A stretch of DNA of 52,043 bases from Terriglobia bacterium. Lineage in GTDB: Bacteria > Acidobacteriota > Terriglobia > Acidiferrales > UBA7541. Shown here piece by piece: positions 26,018 to 34,255 of this stretch. The stretch is taken from positions 1-52,043 of the forward strand of contig JAIQFG010000024.1 of assembly GCA_020073375.1 (NCBI GenBank), read 5' to 3'. Each line of letters opens with the position of its first letter. The first letter of the stretch is position 1. Made by a program: the position numbers and the translations under genes. Below the pieces are notes generated by a model. That model was not told the origin of the DNA and made no database searches. It worked only from the letters and a program-made list of their open reading frames with translations.

Positions 26018-26088
26018 GACAGGCTTCAGCCTGTAGGTTTTGAATATGCCGCCGCAAGCCAAAGGCGACAGGCTGAAGCCTGTCCTAC
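26014..26088. repeat. Dispersed hairpin element, family A, copy 2
   Basis: The arms GTAGGACAGGCTTCAGCCTG and CAGGCTGAAGCCTGTCCTAC are perfect complements around about 35 unique bases. The GTAG at the left tip provides the stop codon of the lipoprotein gene. Confidence 0.88.
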
Positions 26089-26132
26089 CGTTGCCGTCCT
26101 GCATTCCTAAAATTACGATTGAGAAGCGGTCC

Positions 26133-26942
26133 TTACACCTGCGAATAAACTGTCGGCGTCAGGATCAGGTTGGTGATGTTCGAGACGATGGGCTCGAACG
26201 CGTACTTCGGCTGCGTCGAATAGGCCTTCCAGTCGTCGGAGGCGCGGAACGCGGCCCACTGCTTGTCGCGCGTGGCCAGACTGTCAAAGCACAGCATGTA
26301 GGTGAGGCTCGGCAGGCGCGGGCCGATCAGCGTCTCGCTGTAAAAAACCTGTTCGAATCCATTCTTGGCGAAAATGTCGGCTTCGCCCGACTGCATCATT
26401 TCCACCTTGCGGCGGTGATCCTGGTCGGTGGCGCCTTCGTAAATGCGCAGCTCGAACACGCGCGGGCCCTTCGCAGCGGTTGCGGAAGGCACAATTAGTT
26501 TCGGCCACTTTTCAAACGCCTGAAGGAACGTGCTGGACATGCGGTCGAACGCGGGCTCCCTGGCTGGGGCATTCAGGAACGCAGCGCCGGCCTTCACGTA
26601 CTCGGCGTCCTGCCCCAGTTTCGTTTCCGCGGTCGCCAGGGCCTCGGCGGACATGCCGGGCATCAACACATAAATGGATGGCGTGTCAGGGCCGATCGTC
26701 AGGTCGAAGACACCCACGGGGCCGATGCCCAGGCGCGTCAACGCTGGAATCAAGGCATCGCGGAAGAAATCGTCGCACAGCTTTCTTTGCGGCCCGCTGT
26801 TGATGTGATACATGCGAAGCTGGTAGAACTCCCGGCCTTTCGCGGCCATACTCCCCTGGGCAGCCTCAAGGGCGCCGCCCGGCGCGGTGACTGCAAGGGC
26901 CGATGCCGCCAGCGATGACGCCAAAAATTCCCGTCGTTTCAT
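26133..26942 (-). CDS. NIPSNAP-family protein with Tat signal
   Basis: A 269-residue protein. The N-terminus MKRREFLASSLAASALAVTA is a twin-arginine signal peptide (RREFL), so the folded protein is exported. Two ferredoxin-like NIPSNAP repeats follow, at about residues 40-140 (FYQLRMYHINSGPQRK...) and 160-268 (VFELRIYEGATDQDHRRKVEMM, GPRLPSLTYMLCFDSLATRDKQWAAF). The family (alpha-beta barrel dimers) has no settled catalytic role in bacteria. The gene stands alone, flanked by two family-A hairpins (26014-26088 and 27038-27114). Confidence 0.9.
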   Translation of the reverse strand: MKRREFLASSLAASALAVTAPGGALEAAQGSMAAKGREFYQLRMYHINSGPQRKLCDDFFRDALIPALTRLGIGPVGVFDLTIGPDTPSIYVLMPGMSAEALATAETKLGQDAEYVKAGAAFLNAPAREPAFDRMSSTFLQAFEKWPKLIVPSATAAKGPRVFELRIYEGATDQDHRRKVEMMQSGEADIFAKNGFEQVFYSETLIGPRLPSLTYMLCFDSLATRDKQWAAFRASDDWKAYSTQPKYAFEPIVSNITNLILTPTVYSQV

Positions 26943-27037
26943 GGAAATCCTCCCGGGCGAGCGTGCGATCCGCTGGCCTGCCTGCTTTGGCGAGTATCCT
27001 CACACAATTTGGAGGGAGTGTCTATTGTCGCGCTTCA

Positions 27038-27114
27038 GTAGAACAGGCTTCAGCCTGTCGCTTTTTTTCCGAAGTTCAGAAAAGTCAAAACCGACAGGCT
27101 GAAGCCTGTCCTAC
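27038..27114. repeat. Dispersed hairpin element, family A, copy 3
   Basis: The arms GTAGAACAGGCTTCAGCCTG and CAGGCTGAAGCCTGTCCTAC have one mismatch (A for G near the left tip). It lies upstream of the NIPSNAP gene start. A partial fourth copy, GTAGGCTTCAGCCTGCGTTAC, lies at 27205-27225. Confidence 0.85.
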
Positions 27115-27233
27115 TAAACCCGTGCTCCCGGGCAGATTCATCCGCTGCCCGGATTTGCGGCTTCACTTCCGCGCGCGAGGGCTGGCACAATGGATTTCAG
27201 TGGCGTAGGCTTCAGCCTGCGTTACAAGACCCC

Positions 27234-28619
27234 ATGACCACTCGCGCGGAAAAAGCGGCGATCCTTATTGTCGAAGACGAAGCCAAGATGCGGCGGCTGC
27301 TTGAGCTGCAACTGGGCGAGGAGGGTTTTCTGGTGCATTCGGCGGCGGACGCGGAGGCCGGGCTGCAACTTCTGGTGCGCGAGAAGCCGAATCTGGTTGT
27401 AACCGATCTGCGCTTGCCGGGAATGAGCGGCCTGGAATTCCTGCAGGCCGTGAAGCGCGTGAACGCCGCGCTGCCCGTGGTGATGATGACGGCGCACGGC
27501 ACGGTCGAGGCCGCCGTCGAAGCGATGAAATTGGGCGCGAGCGACTTCGTCACCAAGCCGTTTTCGCTCGACGAACTCGTTCTGATCATCCGCAAGGAAC
27601 TGGATTCGCACCGCCTGCGCGAGGAAAACCGGTCGCTGCGCGAGCAGTTGGGGCACCGCTACGCCTACGCCAACATTATCGCGCACAGCGACAAAATGCA
27701 GGCCGTGCTGGCGCTGGTCGAGCGCGTCGCGCCGACCAATTCCACCGTGCTGATCGGCGGCGAAAGCGGCGTGGGAAAGGATCTGATCGCGCGCGCCATT
27801 CACGAACACTCGCAGCGCGCCGCTGGGCCTTTTATCAAGATCAACAGCACGGCCATTCCGGAAAATCTGCTGGAGAGCGAACTTTTCGGCTATGAGAAGG
27901 GCGCGTTTTCCGGCGCCGCGGGCATGAAGCCCGGAAAATTCGAGCTGGCGGATAAAGGCACGCTGTTTCTTGACGAAATCGGCGACGTCCCGCCGGCGAT
28001 TCAAGTAAAACTCCTGCGTGTGCTGCAGGACCGCGAATTCGAGCGCCTGGGCGGAACGAAAACGCACAAAGTAGACGTGCGCCTGGTCGCCGCCACCAAT
28101 CGCGACCTGCGCGCCGCGCTTGAAGAAGGCACTTTCCGCGAGGATTTGTATTACCGGCTGAACGTCGTGGCCATCGACATCCCTCCGCTGCGCGATCACA
28201 AGGAAGACATCCCAGCGCTTGCGAATTTTTTCCTGGAGCGCTACGCGAAGGATTCCTTGAAACCCGTCACCAGCATCACGCCACAAGCCATGAGCAAGTT
28301 GATGGAATATCACTGGCCCGGCAACGTCCGCGAACTCCAAAACATTATCGAGCGCGGCGTGACTCTTTCCACCGGTACGACGCTCGATATCGCCGATATC
28401 TATCTCGACGATCCCGCCAAGCGGTCAAGTTCCAACACGCCGCACGTCCTGCCCCCAGGAATGACCCTGGAACAATGGGAAGACGAAACCATCCGCGAAG
28501 CCCTGCGCCGCGCCAACGGCAACAAAAGCCAGGCCGCCCGCGCCCTTGGCCTCTCCCGCAATGCACTGCGCTACCGCCTCTCGAAATTGGGCGTGGCGGA
28601 TCCGCCAGAAGAACAATAA
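27234..28619 (+). CDS. NtrC-family sigma-54-dependent response regulator
   Basis: A 461-residue regulator. A receiver domain (residues 8-122) has phospho-acceptor Asp58 (VVTDLRLPG), Thr86 and Lys108. It is followed by an AAA+ sigma-54 activation domain with Walker A GGESGVGKD (175-183), Walker B LFLDEIGD and ATNRDL. A Fis-type helix-turn-helix (NKSQAARALGLSRNALRYRLSKLG) ends the protein. The sigma-54-contacting loop reads GAFSGA (223-228) rather than GAFTGA; Ser for Thr is conservative. No histidine-kinase gene is adjacent; the nearest is at 5.1-6.4 kb. The next gene downstream starts from a sigma-54 promoter, so it is a likely target. Confidence 0.95.
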   Translation: MTTRAEKAAILIVEDEAKMRRLLELQLGEEGFLVHSAADAEAGLQLLVREKPNLVVTDLRLPGMSGLEFLQAVKRVNAALPVVMMTAHGTVEAAVEAMKLGASDFVTKPFSLDELVLIIRKELDSHRLREENRSLREQLGHRYAYANIIAHSDKMQAVLALVERVAPTNSTVLIGGESGVGKDLIARAIHEHSQRAAGPFIKINSTAIPENLLESELFGYEKGAFSGAAGMKPGKFELADKGTLFLDEIGDVPPAIQVKLLRVLQDREFERLGGTKTHKVDVRLVAATNRDLRAALEEGTFREDLYYRLNVVAIDIPPLRDHKEDIPALANFFLERYAKDSLKPVTSITPQAMSKLMEYHWPGNVRELQNIIERGVTLSTGTTLDIADIYLDDPAKRSSSNTPHVLPPGMTLEQWEDETIREALRRANGNKSQAARALGLSRNALRYRLSKLGVADPPEEQ

Positions 28620-28646
28620 TAAGGTTTGCACCGCATTTAATCGGCA

Positions 28647-28666
28647 AGTGGTTGAAATCCACCACT
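28647..28666. promoter_or_regulatory. Candidate upstream activating palindrome
   Basis: AGTGGT-TGAAATCC-ACCACT is a 6-bp inverted repeat with an 8-base centre. It lies about 150 bases upstream of the predicted sigma-54 start. It is a plausible enhancer site for the NtrC-type regulator encoded next door, but rests on a single copy. Confidence 0.3.
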
Positions 28667-28780
28667 CACTGCGTGAGAACCACCGGAAATCAGGTGATTG
28701 TTTGCAGTGCTCGGCGGACGAAATATCCGTATAACTCTGTAAATAATAAACTTACCTGAATTCACTAATCCGTCCCCGTT

Positions 28781-28796
28781 TGGCACCCCTCCTGCA
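28781..28796 (+). promoter_or_regulatory. Near-consensus sigma-54 promoter of the first FecR/DUF6600 gene
   Basis: TGGCACCCCTCCTGCA has the full TGGCAC -24 element and TGCA at -12, with GG and GC correctly ten bases apart. Transcription would start near 28808, 45 bases before the ATG at 28853, which has AGGAGG upstream. Confidence 0.8.
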
Positions 28797-28852
28797 ATCA
28801 TCTAACAGGAGTGAGAATAAATGCAGACTCTTGCAGGTGCAGGAGGCAGGCC

Positions 28853-31213
28853 ATGAAACGCTTTCGAGGAAATCTGAAAACGGTTCTTCTGGCGGGAACC
28901 TTGTTCCTGGGAATGGGCGCGACGCTGGGCGCGCAGCAGGGGCCGCCGGATTCGCAGCAGCCCATGGAAATTCCTCCGCAGCAGTACCCCTCGCAACAGG
29001 GCGGGCCACAGCAAGGTGCGCCGCAGCCTGCGCCGAACGACGGCGCGGCAGGGCGCGTGAGTTATATCCACGGCGATTTCTCGACGCAGCATGACGGTTC
29101 GAGCGACTGGGCGGCGGCCACGCTGAATACACCCGTGGTGAACGGGGATCATCTTTCCACGGGGAAAAATTCGCGGGCCGAAATTCAGCTCGATCACGCC
29201 AGTACACTTCGCCTGTCGGAAGAATCCACAGCCAACGTCGTGAATCTTTCGCGCTCGCAGATTCAAGTGCAGGTGGGACAAGGCCTGGTGAATTATGACG
29301 TCCTGGGAAACAGCGACGCGAACATCGAGATCGACACACCCAACGTGGCCGTGCGGCCTCAATTGGGCGAGGGCAGCTACCGCATCCTGGTGAATTCCAA
29401 CGGCGAAACGATCGTGGACGTGCGCAAGGGCTCGGCGGAAATCTCCACGCCGCAGGGCAGCACGCGCGTGGACCGCGACCAGCGCATCACCATCGAAGGC
29501 AACGCCGATAGCGCGCAGTACCAGGTGTCCGGCGCGCCGGGACGGGACGACTGGGACAAGTGGAATGCCGACCGCGACCGCACCATCCAATCCGCGCAAA
29601 GCTGGCGGCACACGAATCCCAATTACACGGGCAGCCAGGACCTGGATGCCTACGGGCACTGGAGTAACGTGCCGGATTATGGCGACGTCTGGTTCCCGTC
29701 CGCCGACGCGGGCTGGGCGCCGTACCGCGACGGGCGCTGGGTGTATGAACCTTATTATGGATGGACGTGGGTTTCCTACGAGCCCTGGGGCTGGGCGCCG
29801 TATCACTACGGGCGCTGGTTCGTTTACGGCGGCAACTGGGGCTGGTGGCCGGGTCCCGTTTACGCCGGGTATGACCCGATCTGGGCGCCGGCCTACGTTT
29901 CGTTCTTCGGATTTGGCGGGGGAGGCTGGGGCGTCGGATTCGGCTTCGGCGGCGGATTCGGCAACGTGGGCTGGCTGCCGTGCGGACCGGGCGACCGGTT
30001 TTACCCATGGTATGGCCGCGGCTTCAACCGCGTGAACGTGGTCAACTTCAACAACTTTCATAACGAGCGCGGCGGATTCGAGCCGCTGCGCGGAGGGCCG
30101 CACGGGTACTCGAACGTGGATCGCGCGTTCAACGATTCGCGAGTACGGGATGGAATCAGCTCGATGCGCGGCGATCAATTCGGGCGCGGGGCGGTGCCCC
30201 GGCGACAGTCGAGGTTTGATTCGAATTCGCTACGCCAGGCCAATTTCGTAACCGGCGGGAATCCGGTGTCGCCGTCGCGTGAGAGCTTCCGTTCCACGGA
30301 CCGCCAAGCGAGTGCCAGCGCAATTCCGAATCGCGCGAACGGCAACCAGCGTTTCTACAGCAGTAACGCGCGCCGGGGCGCCTCGGTGCAGGCGCAAGGC
30401 TCGCAAGCCGGCTTCAACCGGGGAGGCGCGCCCAACAACGCGCAAACGACGCAGAATTCTTCGCGGCCCGGCTTCCGCAGCTTTGGCCAGGGCAATGCGG
30501 GCCAGGCAAATCCCGGAAATCGTCCGGGCGGATTTGAATCCAGAGGAAACCAACCGCAGCAGAACATGGCGCGGCCCGGCTCGAATCAATCCGGTCAAAA
30601 TTCCCGGAATTTCGAGTCCAACAATTCCGGCAACGGAAACCGCGGTCCGGCTCCGGGAGAGACAAGCCGGCAGCCGCAGCAAAATATGCAGAGCCAGCCG
30701 CGCGGGAACAATTCGCCGGCTCCTCAGCAGCAGTCTTCGCGGCCCGGCTGGCGCCCGTTCACTCCGCCATCGAACTCATCGCAACCGAATGGCGGCGGCA
30801 GAGCCTATGAAGGACAAGGCGCGGGGCCATCGCGCCAGGGTTACTCCCAGCCGGCGCAGCCGCCTCAGCAGTATCGGAACAATTCGCCGTATCAAAACAA
30901 TTCGCGGCAGAGTTCCGGCACTTATGGGTACAACCGGCCTGAGCTCAATATGCAGCAGCCCGTGGTCAGGCCGCGAGGCGGAACGTCTTCTCCCTCACCC
31001 TCCATGCGCAGCGCGCCCAGCGGCGGAAATTCAGGCGGAAGTTATCGCGGTGGGCAGTCTGGCGGTTATAGCGGCGGTGGAAATCGCGGAGGGCCTTCAG
31101 GCGGAGGCTATGGTGGCGGCTCACGCGGAGGAAACTCCGGTGGCGGCTATGGCGGCGGCTCGCGCGGCGGCAATTCCGGTGGCGGCAATTCGTCCGGGCA
31201 CGGCCGCCGGTAA
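28853..31213 (+). CDS. Secreted FecR-domain / DUF6600 protein with Q/N/G-rich tail
   Basis: A 786-residue exported protein. A signal peptide (MKRFRGNLKTVLLAGTLFLG, cleaved near LGAQQ) and a Pro/Gln spacer are followed by a FecR-type domain (about residues 60-215: GRVSYIHGDFSTQ, LSTGKNSRAEIQLDHASTLRLSEES, VDVRKGSAEI). Next comes an aromatic DUF6600 module (about 255-400) rich in repeated Y-x-x-W and WAPYxxGRW units. The last 350 residues are low-complexity, first Asn/Gln/Arg/Pro-rich and then a Gly/Ser repeat (SGGGYGGGSRGGN). The start at 28853 is set by AGGAGG. Function is unknown; it is probably a periplasmic or surface protein. It is the first of two tandem paralogs and has its own sigma-54 promoter. 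Confidence 0.88.
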   Translation: MKRFRGNLKTVLLAGTLFLGMGATLGAQQGPPDSQQPMEIPPQQYPSQQGGPQQGAPQPAPNDGAAGRVSYIHGDFSTQHDGSSDWAAATLNTPVVNGDHLSTGKNSRAEIQLDHASTLRLSEESTANVVNLSRSQIQVQVGQGLVNYDVLGNSDANIEIDTPNVAVRPQLGEGSYRILVNSNGETIVDVRKGSAEISTPQGSTRVDRDQRITIEGNADSAQYQVSGAPGRDDWDKWNADRDRTIQSAQSWRHTNPNYTGSQDLDAYGHWSNVPDYGDVWFPSADAGWAPYRDGRWVYEPYYGWTWVSYEPWGWAPYHYGRWFVYGGNWGWWPGPVYAGYDPIWAPAYVSFFGFGGGGWGVGFGFGGGFGNVGWLPCGPGDRFYPWYGRGFNRVNVVNFNNFHNERGGFEPLRGGPHGYSNVDRAFNDSRVRDGISSMRGDQFGRGAVPRRQSRFDSNSLRQANFVTGGNPVSPSRESFRSTDRQASASAIPNRANGNQRFYSSNARRGASVQAQGSQAGFNRGGAPNNAQTTQNSSRPGFRSFGQGNAGQANPGNRPGGFESRGNQPQQNMARPGSNQSGQNSRNFESNNSGNGNRGPAPGETSRQPQQNMQSQPRGNNSPAPQQQSSRPGWRPFTPPSNSSQPNGGGRAYEGQGAGPSRQGYSQPAQPPQQYRNNSPYQNNSRQSSGTYGYNRPELNMQQPVVRPRGGTSSPSPSMRSAPSGGNSGGSYRGGQSGGYSGGGNRGGPSGGGYGGGSRGGNSGGGYGGGSRGGNSGGGNSSGHGRR

Positions 31214-31251
31214 CGATCTTCAGTCTGTCTCATGCACACCTCACTCACCGT

Positions 31252-31277
31252 CAGGAGACTCCGCGAGGGGTCTCCTG
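31252..31277. terminator. Hairpin between the two FecR/DUF6600 genes
   Basis: CAGGAGAC and GTCTCCTG form a perfect 8-bp stem around 10 bases, 38 bases past the stop of the first gene. A second small palindrome, CCCTCGAGGG, follows at 31284-31293. There is no T-run, so transcription may only be attenuated. Confidence 0.4.
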
Positions 31278-31456
31278 TCCTCTCCCTCGAGGGGAACGGA
31301 CATGGGAAGTGTTCGTTACAGGCGCGCAGTTTGAATATCTCCGCGGCGAGTTGGGGACGCACACCGCCGGTTTCGGCTCACGATTCGACAGTTGGAGTAT
31401 GATCTAAAGGAACCCCCCAGCCACGGAGAACGCGCACGCAGAAGGGACCGCCCACA

Positions 31457-33613
31457 ATGCGAAAATCCATTTTCTCTTTCCTGGTTCTGATTTTTTCCGC
31501 TGGCCTGCTCTCGTTCTTCTCCAAGCCCGCGATGGCCGATGACGATCCGCCCGGAAGAGTGGCGAGGCTCAACTATATTCAGGGTTCGGTGTCCTTCCAG
31601 CCGGCCGGCGAGAGCGACTGGGTGCAGGCAAACCCTAATCGTCCGCTGACGTCGGGCGATAATCTCTGGACCGACCGGAATTCGCGCGGCGAGCTGCATA
31701 TCGATAGCACCGTCGTCCGCCTTTCCAGCGAGACCGGCATCACGTTCCTGAATCTCGATGACCGCACCGTGCAGATTCAACTCGCGCAGGGTTCGCTCGG
31801 CGTGCACGTGCGCCGGCTCGAGGGCGGCGACGCGTTCGAGATCGATACGCCCAACCTCGCCTTCACCGTGCAGCGCCCCGGCGAATACCGCGTGGACGTC
31901 GATCCCAACGGCAACACCACCGTGGTGACCGTGCGCGAGGGCGAAGGAAACGTCACCGGAGGGGGAAGCGAGTATGACCTCGATTCCGGCGATCGCGACG
32001 TTTTTTCCGGCACCGATTCGCTGACCTACGACGGAGGAAACGCCGGGCGCATGGACGATTTCGACCAGTGGGGCCGCTCGCGCGACGACCGCGAAGAGCG
32101 CGCCCAATCCGCGCGCTACGTTTCGCGCGACGTGATCGGGTATGAGGACCTCGACGATTACGGCGATTGGAGAAGCGTGCCCGATTATGGCTACGTGTGG
32201 TTTCCGGCGCACATGGCGCCCGGCTGGGCGCCCTATCACTTCGGCCATTGGGTATGGATCGAGCCGTGGGGCTGGACCTGGGTGGAAGACGAACCCTGGG
32301 GTTTTGCGCCATTCCATTACGGACGATGGGCGGTGTACGGAGGCGGCTGGTGCTGGGTTCCAGGCCCGGTCGTCGTGCGGCCCATATATTCTCCGGCGCT
32401 GGTAGTTTTCGTCGGTGGGCCGAGGTTTGGCATTTCACTTTCGATTGGCGGGGGAGGCGGAGTGGGGTGGTTTCCGCTGGGCCCGCGCGAGGTGTACGTG
32501 CCGCCATACCGGACGAGCGTGCGCTACGTGCAAAACGTGAACATCACGAACACCACGGTAAACGTCGTGAACGTCACCAACATTTACAACAACCGCGACA
32601 ACTCAAGAGTCACGTACATGCACCGGGAAAATGCCGGCGCGGTCACCGTCGTTTCACGCGACACCTTCGTGAACGCGCGGGCCGTTGGGGGGGCGGCGGT
32701 GCGCGTGGATGAGCGGCACCTTCGCGACGCCGAAATCCAGCGCGGCGTGGCCGTCGCGCCCGTGCGACAAAGCGTGGTTGGATCCGGAGTGATCGCCACG
32801 GTCAGGCCGCCGCAAGCGGTGATCAACCGGCAGGTGGTCGTCAAGCAGGCCCCGGCTCCTCCGCCCGTCTCCTTCCAAAGAAGGCAGCAGGTATTGGCGG
32901 CGCAACCCGGAAGCGCTCCGACGCAGCAGCAGTTGGACCGGATCCGCGGGCAACAGATGCAGCCGCAACCTCCCGTGAAATTTGCCCAGCCAGGCCAGCC
33001 GAATGCAAATCAGCCTCCGGTGGGCCGCTTCCCGAATCAACAGCAGAACGACCAACGGCGCGGGCAACAGGGACAGCAACAGCAGCCGCCTGTGATTTCC
33101 AATCCGCCAAACCAGCCCCCTTCCAACCAGCAGCAGAACGACCAACGGCGCGGGCAACAGGGACAGCAGCAGCCTCCGGCGATTTCCTCGCAGCCGAAGC
33201 AGCCAACTTCAAATCAGCCACCGAGCGGCCGAATCCCCGCGCAGCAGCAGACGGATCAACCGCGCGGACAGCAGGGGCAGCCGCAGCCACCTGCCACTCC
33301 CTACCCGCCAAGCCAGCCGAATGCAAATCAACCGCAGTCAGGCCGGGGCTCCGCGCAACAGATGGATCGATCGCGCGGGCAGCAGGTGCAACCCCAGGCG
33401 CAACCGCAAACGCAGCAGCCCCCTGTGAAATATGCTCCCCCGGCACGCGTGAATGACAATACGTACCACCCCCATCAATTTGAAAAGCCGCAGCAGAATC
33501 CCGCACCCGAAAAGCAGCAAGCGCCGCAGCCCAAGCCGCAAGAGCGCGCACCGGACCGCGGCCAGGATTCCAACAAGCGAGATGGAGGAGATCAGGACCG
33601 AAAACAGCGCTAG
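31457..33613 (+). CDS. Secreted FecR-domain / DUF6600 protein, second paralog, Q/P-rich tail
   Basis: A 718-residue exported protein, paralog of the gene just upstream. A signal peptide (MRKSIFSFLVLIFSAGLLSF, ending near AMA) leads into a FecR-type domain (about residues 33-190: ARLNYIQGSVSFQPAG, RGELHIDSTVVRLSSETGI). The DUF6600 module follows (about 235-350: GYVWFPAHMAPGWAPYHFGHW, WGWTWVEDEPWGFAPFHYGRW). A region rich in Val/Asn (NITNTTVNVVNVTNIYNN) comes next, then a 250-residue Gln/Pro-rich tail with a 30-residue tandem repeat. The spacing AAGGGA to ATG is acceptable. I see no sigma-54 promoter in front of it. A strong terminator follows. Confidence 0.88.
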   Translation: MRKSIFSFLVLIFSAGLLSFFSKPAMADDDPPGRVARLNYIQGSVSFQPAGESDWVQANPNRPLTSGDNLWTDRNSRGELHIDSTVVRLSSETGITFLNLDDRTVQIQLAQGSLGVHVRRLEGGDAFEIDTPNLAFTVQRPGEYRVDVDPNGNTTVVTVREGEGNVTGGGSEYDLDSGDRDVFSGTDSLTYDGGNAGRMDDFDQWGRSRDDREERAQSARYVSRDVIGYEDLDDYGDWRSVPDYGYVWFPAHMAPGWAPYHFGHWVWIEPWGWTWVEDEPWGFAPFHYGRWAVYGGGWCWVPGPVVVRPIYSPALVVFVGGPRFGISLSIGGGGGVGWFPLGPREVYVPPYRTSVRYVQNVNITNTTVNVVNVTNIYNNRDNSRVTYMHRENAGAVTVVSRDTFVNARAVGGAAVRVDERHLRDAEIQRGVAVAPVRQSVVGSGVIATVRPPQAVINRQVVVKQAPAPPPVSFQRRQQVLAAQPGSAPTQQQLDRIRGQQMQPQPPVKFAQPGQPNANQPPVGRFPNQQQNDQRRGQQGQQQQPPVISNPPNQPPSNQQQNDQRRGQQGQQQPPAISSQPKQPTSNQPPSGRIPAQQQTDQPRGQQGQPQPPATPYPPSQPNANQPQSGRGSAQQMDRSRGQQVQPQAQPQTQQPPVKYAPPARVNDNTYHPHQFEKPQQNPAPEKQQAPQPKPQERAPDRGQDSNKRDGGDQDRKQR
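33041..33168 (+). repeat. 90-bp tandem repeat inside the Q/P-rich tail
   Basis: A 38-base stretch beginning CAGCAGAACGACCAACGGCG occurs identically at 33041-33078 and 33131-33168, exactly 90 bases apart. It encodes repeated QQNDQRRGQQGQQ units in frame. This looks like recent expansion or contraction of the low-complexity tail. Confidence 0.85.
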
Positions 33614-33635
33614 CGTTCGCAGGCGAGAGTTTCAG

Positions 33636-33683
33636 GCGCGCCGCGAGATCCGCATTTCAGGGACTTCGCGGCGCGCTTTTTTT
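33636..33683 (+). terminator. Rho-independent terminator after the second FecR/DUF6600 gene
   Basis: A perfect 11-bp stem (GCGCGCCGCGA, 33636-33646, with TCGCGGCGCGC, 33666-33676) is followed by seven T. It overlaps the stop codon of the convergent CusF-like gene by two bases. Confidence 0.85.
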
Positions 33684-34092
33684 ATTGCTTGCCGGGCTTT
33701 GAACCAGCAGGCGGCGGGGGCGCCTTTTTCGTCACCACGATATTTTCCAGGTGGACGTCATTTCCATTCACCACCACGTCCGCCTTGATCTGATCTTCGG
33801 GCGAAAGCGGTTCGAGTGCGTCGGCGCTTTTGACGTCATAGCCCATGGTCATGGCCGACATGAAATCGGGAATGTCGGCGCCGTCCACGGTCACTTGCAT
33901 CTTGGCCTTGTCGATGGAAACCACGCGGCCGGTGAGCACGTAACGCTTCGGCCCTTGCGCCGGTTGCGCGGGCTGCTCCGCCGCGGGCTTCGGGGCGCTG
34001 CAGCCGGCGGCGCCGATCGAAAGCGAAACAGGCGCAAACAATAAGACCAGAAGAAAAGTTGTTTTGAAATCAGTCGAACGGCGATCGCGCAC
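33682..34092 (-). CDS. CusF-like copper-binding lipoprotein
   Basis: A 136-residue protein. An N-terminal hydrophobic segment ends in the lipobox GAAGC, followed by a Pro/Gln linker. The small beta-barrel domain (about 50-120) has GRVVSIDKAKMQVTVDGADIPDFMSAMTMGYDV; the MTM-type Met motif is what CusF and related periplasmic chaperones use to hold Cu(I)/Ag(I). The start is GTG at 34092, chosen because GGGAGG lies five bases upstream; the frame is open 16 codons further, without a ribosome-binding site. It is transcribed away from the Crp/Fnr gene. No copper ATPase or CusCBA genes are nearby. A metal-chaperone or cytochrome-oxidase copper-delivery role is inferred. Confidence 0.82.
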   Translation of the reverse strand: MRDRRSTDFKTTFLLVLLFAPVSLSIGAAGCSAPKPAAEQPAQPAQGPKRYVLTGRVVSIDKAKMQVTVDGADIPDFMSAMTMGYDVKSADALEPLSPEDQIKADVVVNGNDVHLENIVVTKKAPPPPAGSKPGKQ

Positions 34093-34255
34093 GTGAACCT
34101 CCCTCTTCCATCCGTTTTCCAGGTGCCTGCAGAAATCCAATCGCCTACAGGATACCGAAGAAACACCGAACTCTGAACTGGAATCCGCTGCGCCTGGAAT
34201 TCATTCCATTCGGCAATCCGGTTGTGGTAAGACCAACAGTGAACGGAGCGCCGCA

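Noticed and set aside
27182..27197. TGGCAC-containing possible sigma-54 promoter in front of the NtrC-type gene
   Set aside because: The -24 part is good, but no GC occurs at the -12 position (ATTTC instead).
28802..30178. 458-codon minus-strand frame opposite the first FecR/DUF6600 gene
   Set aside because: Shadow of a repetitive gene; rich in Arg/Val/His/Pro without motifs.
31030..31200. Possible CRISPR-like or satellite repeat
   Set aside because: The periodicity is that of Gly/Ser codons (SGGGYGGGSRGGN) inside a coding sequence, not spaced direct repeats with unique spacers.
32841..33551. Minus-strand frame in the Q/P-rich tail region
   Set aside because: It arises from CAG/CCG-rich codon repeats on the other strand.
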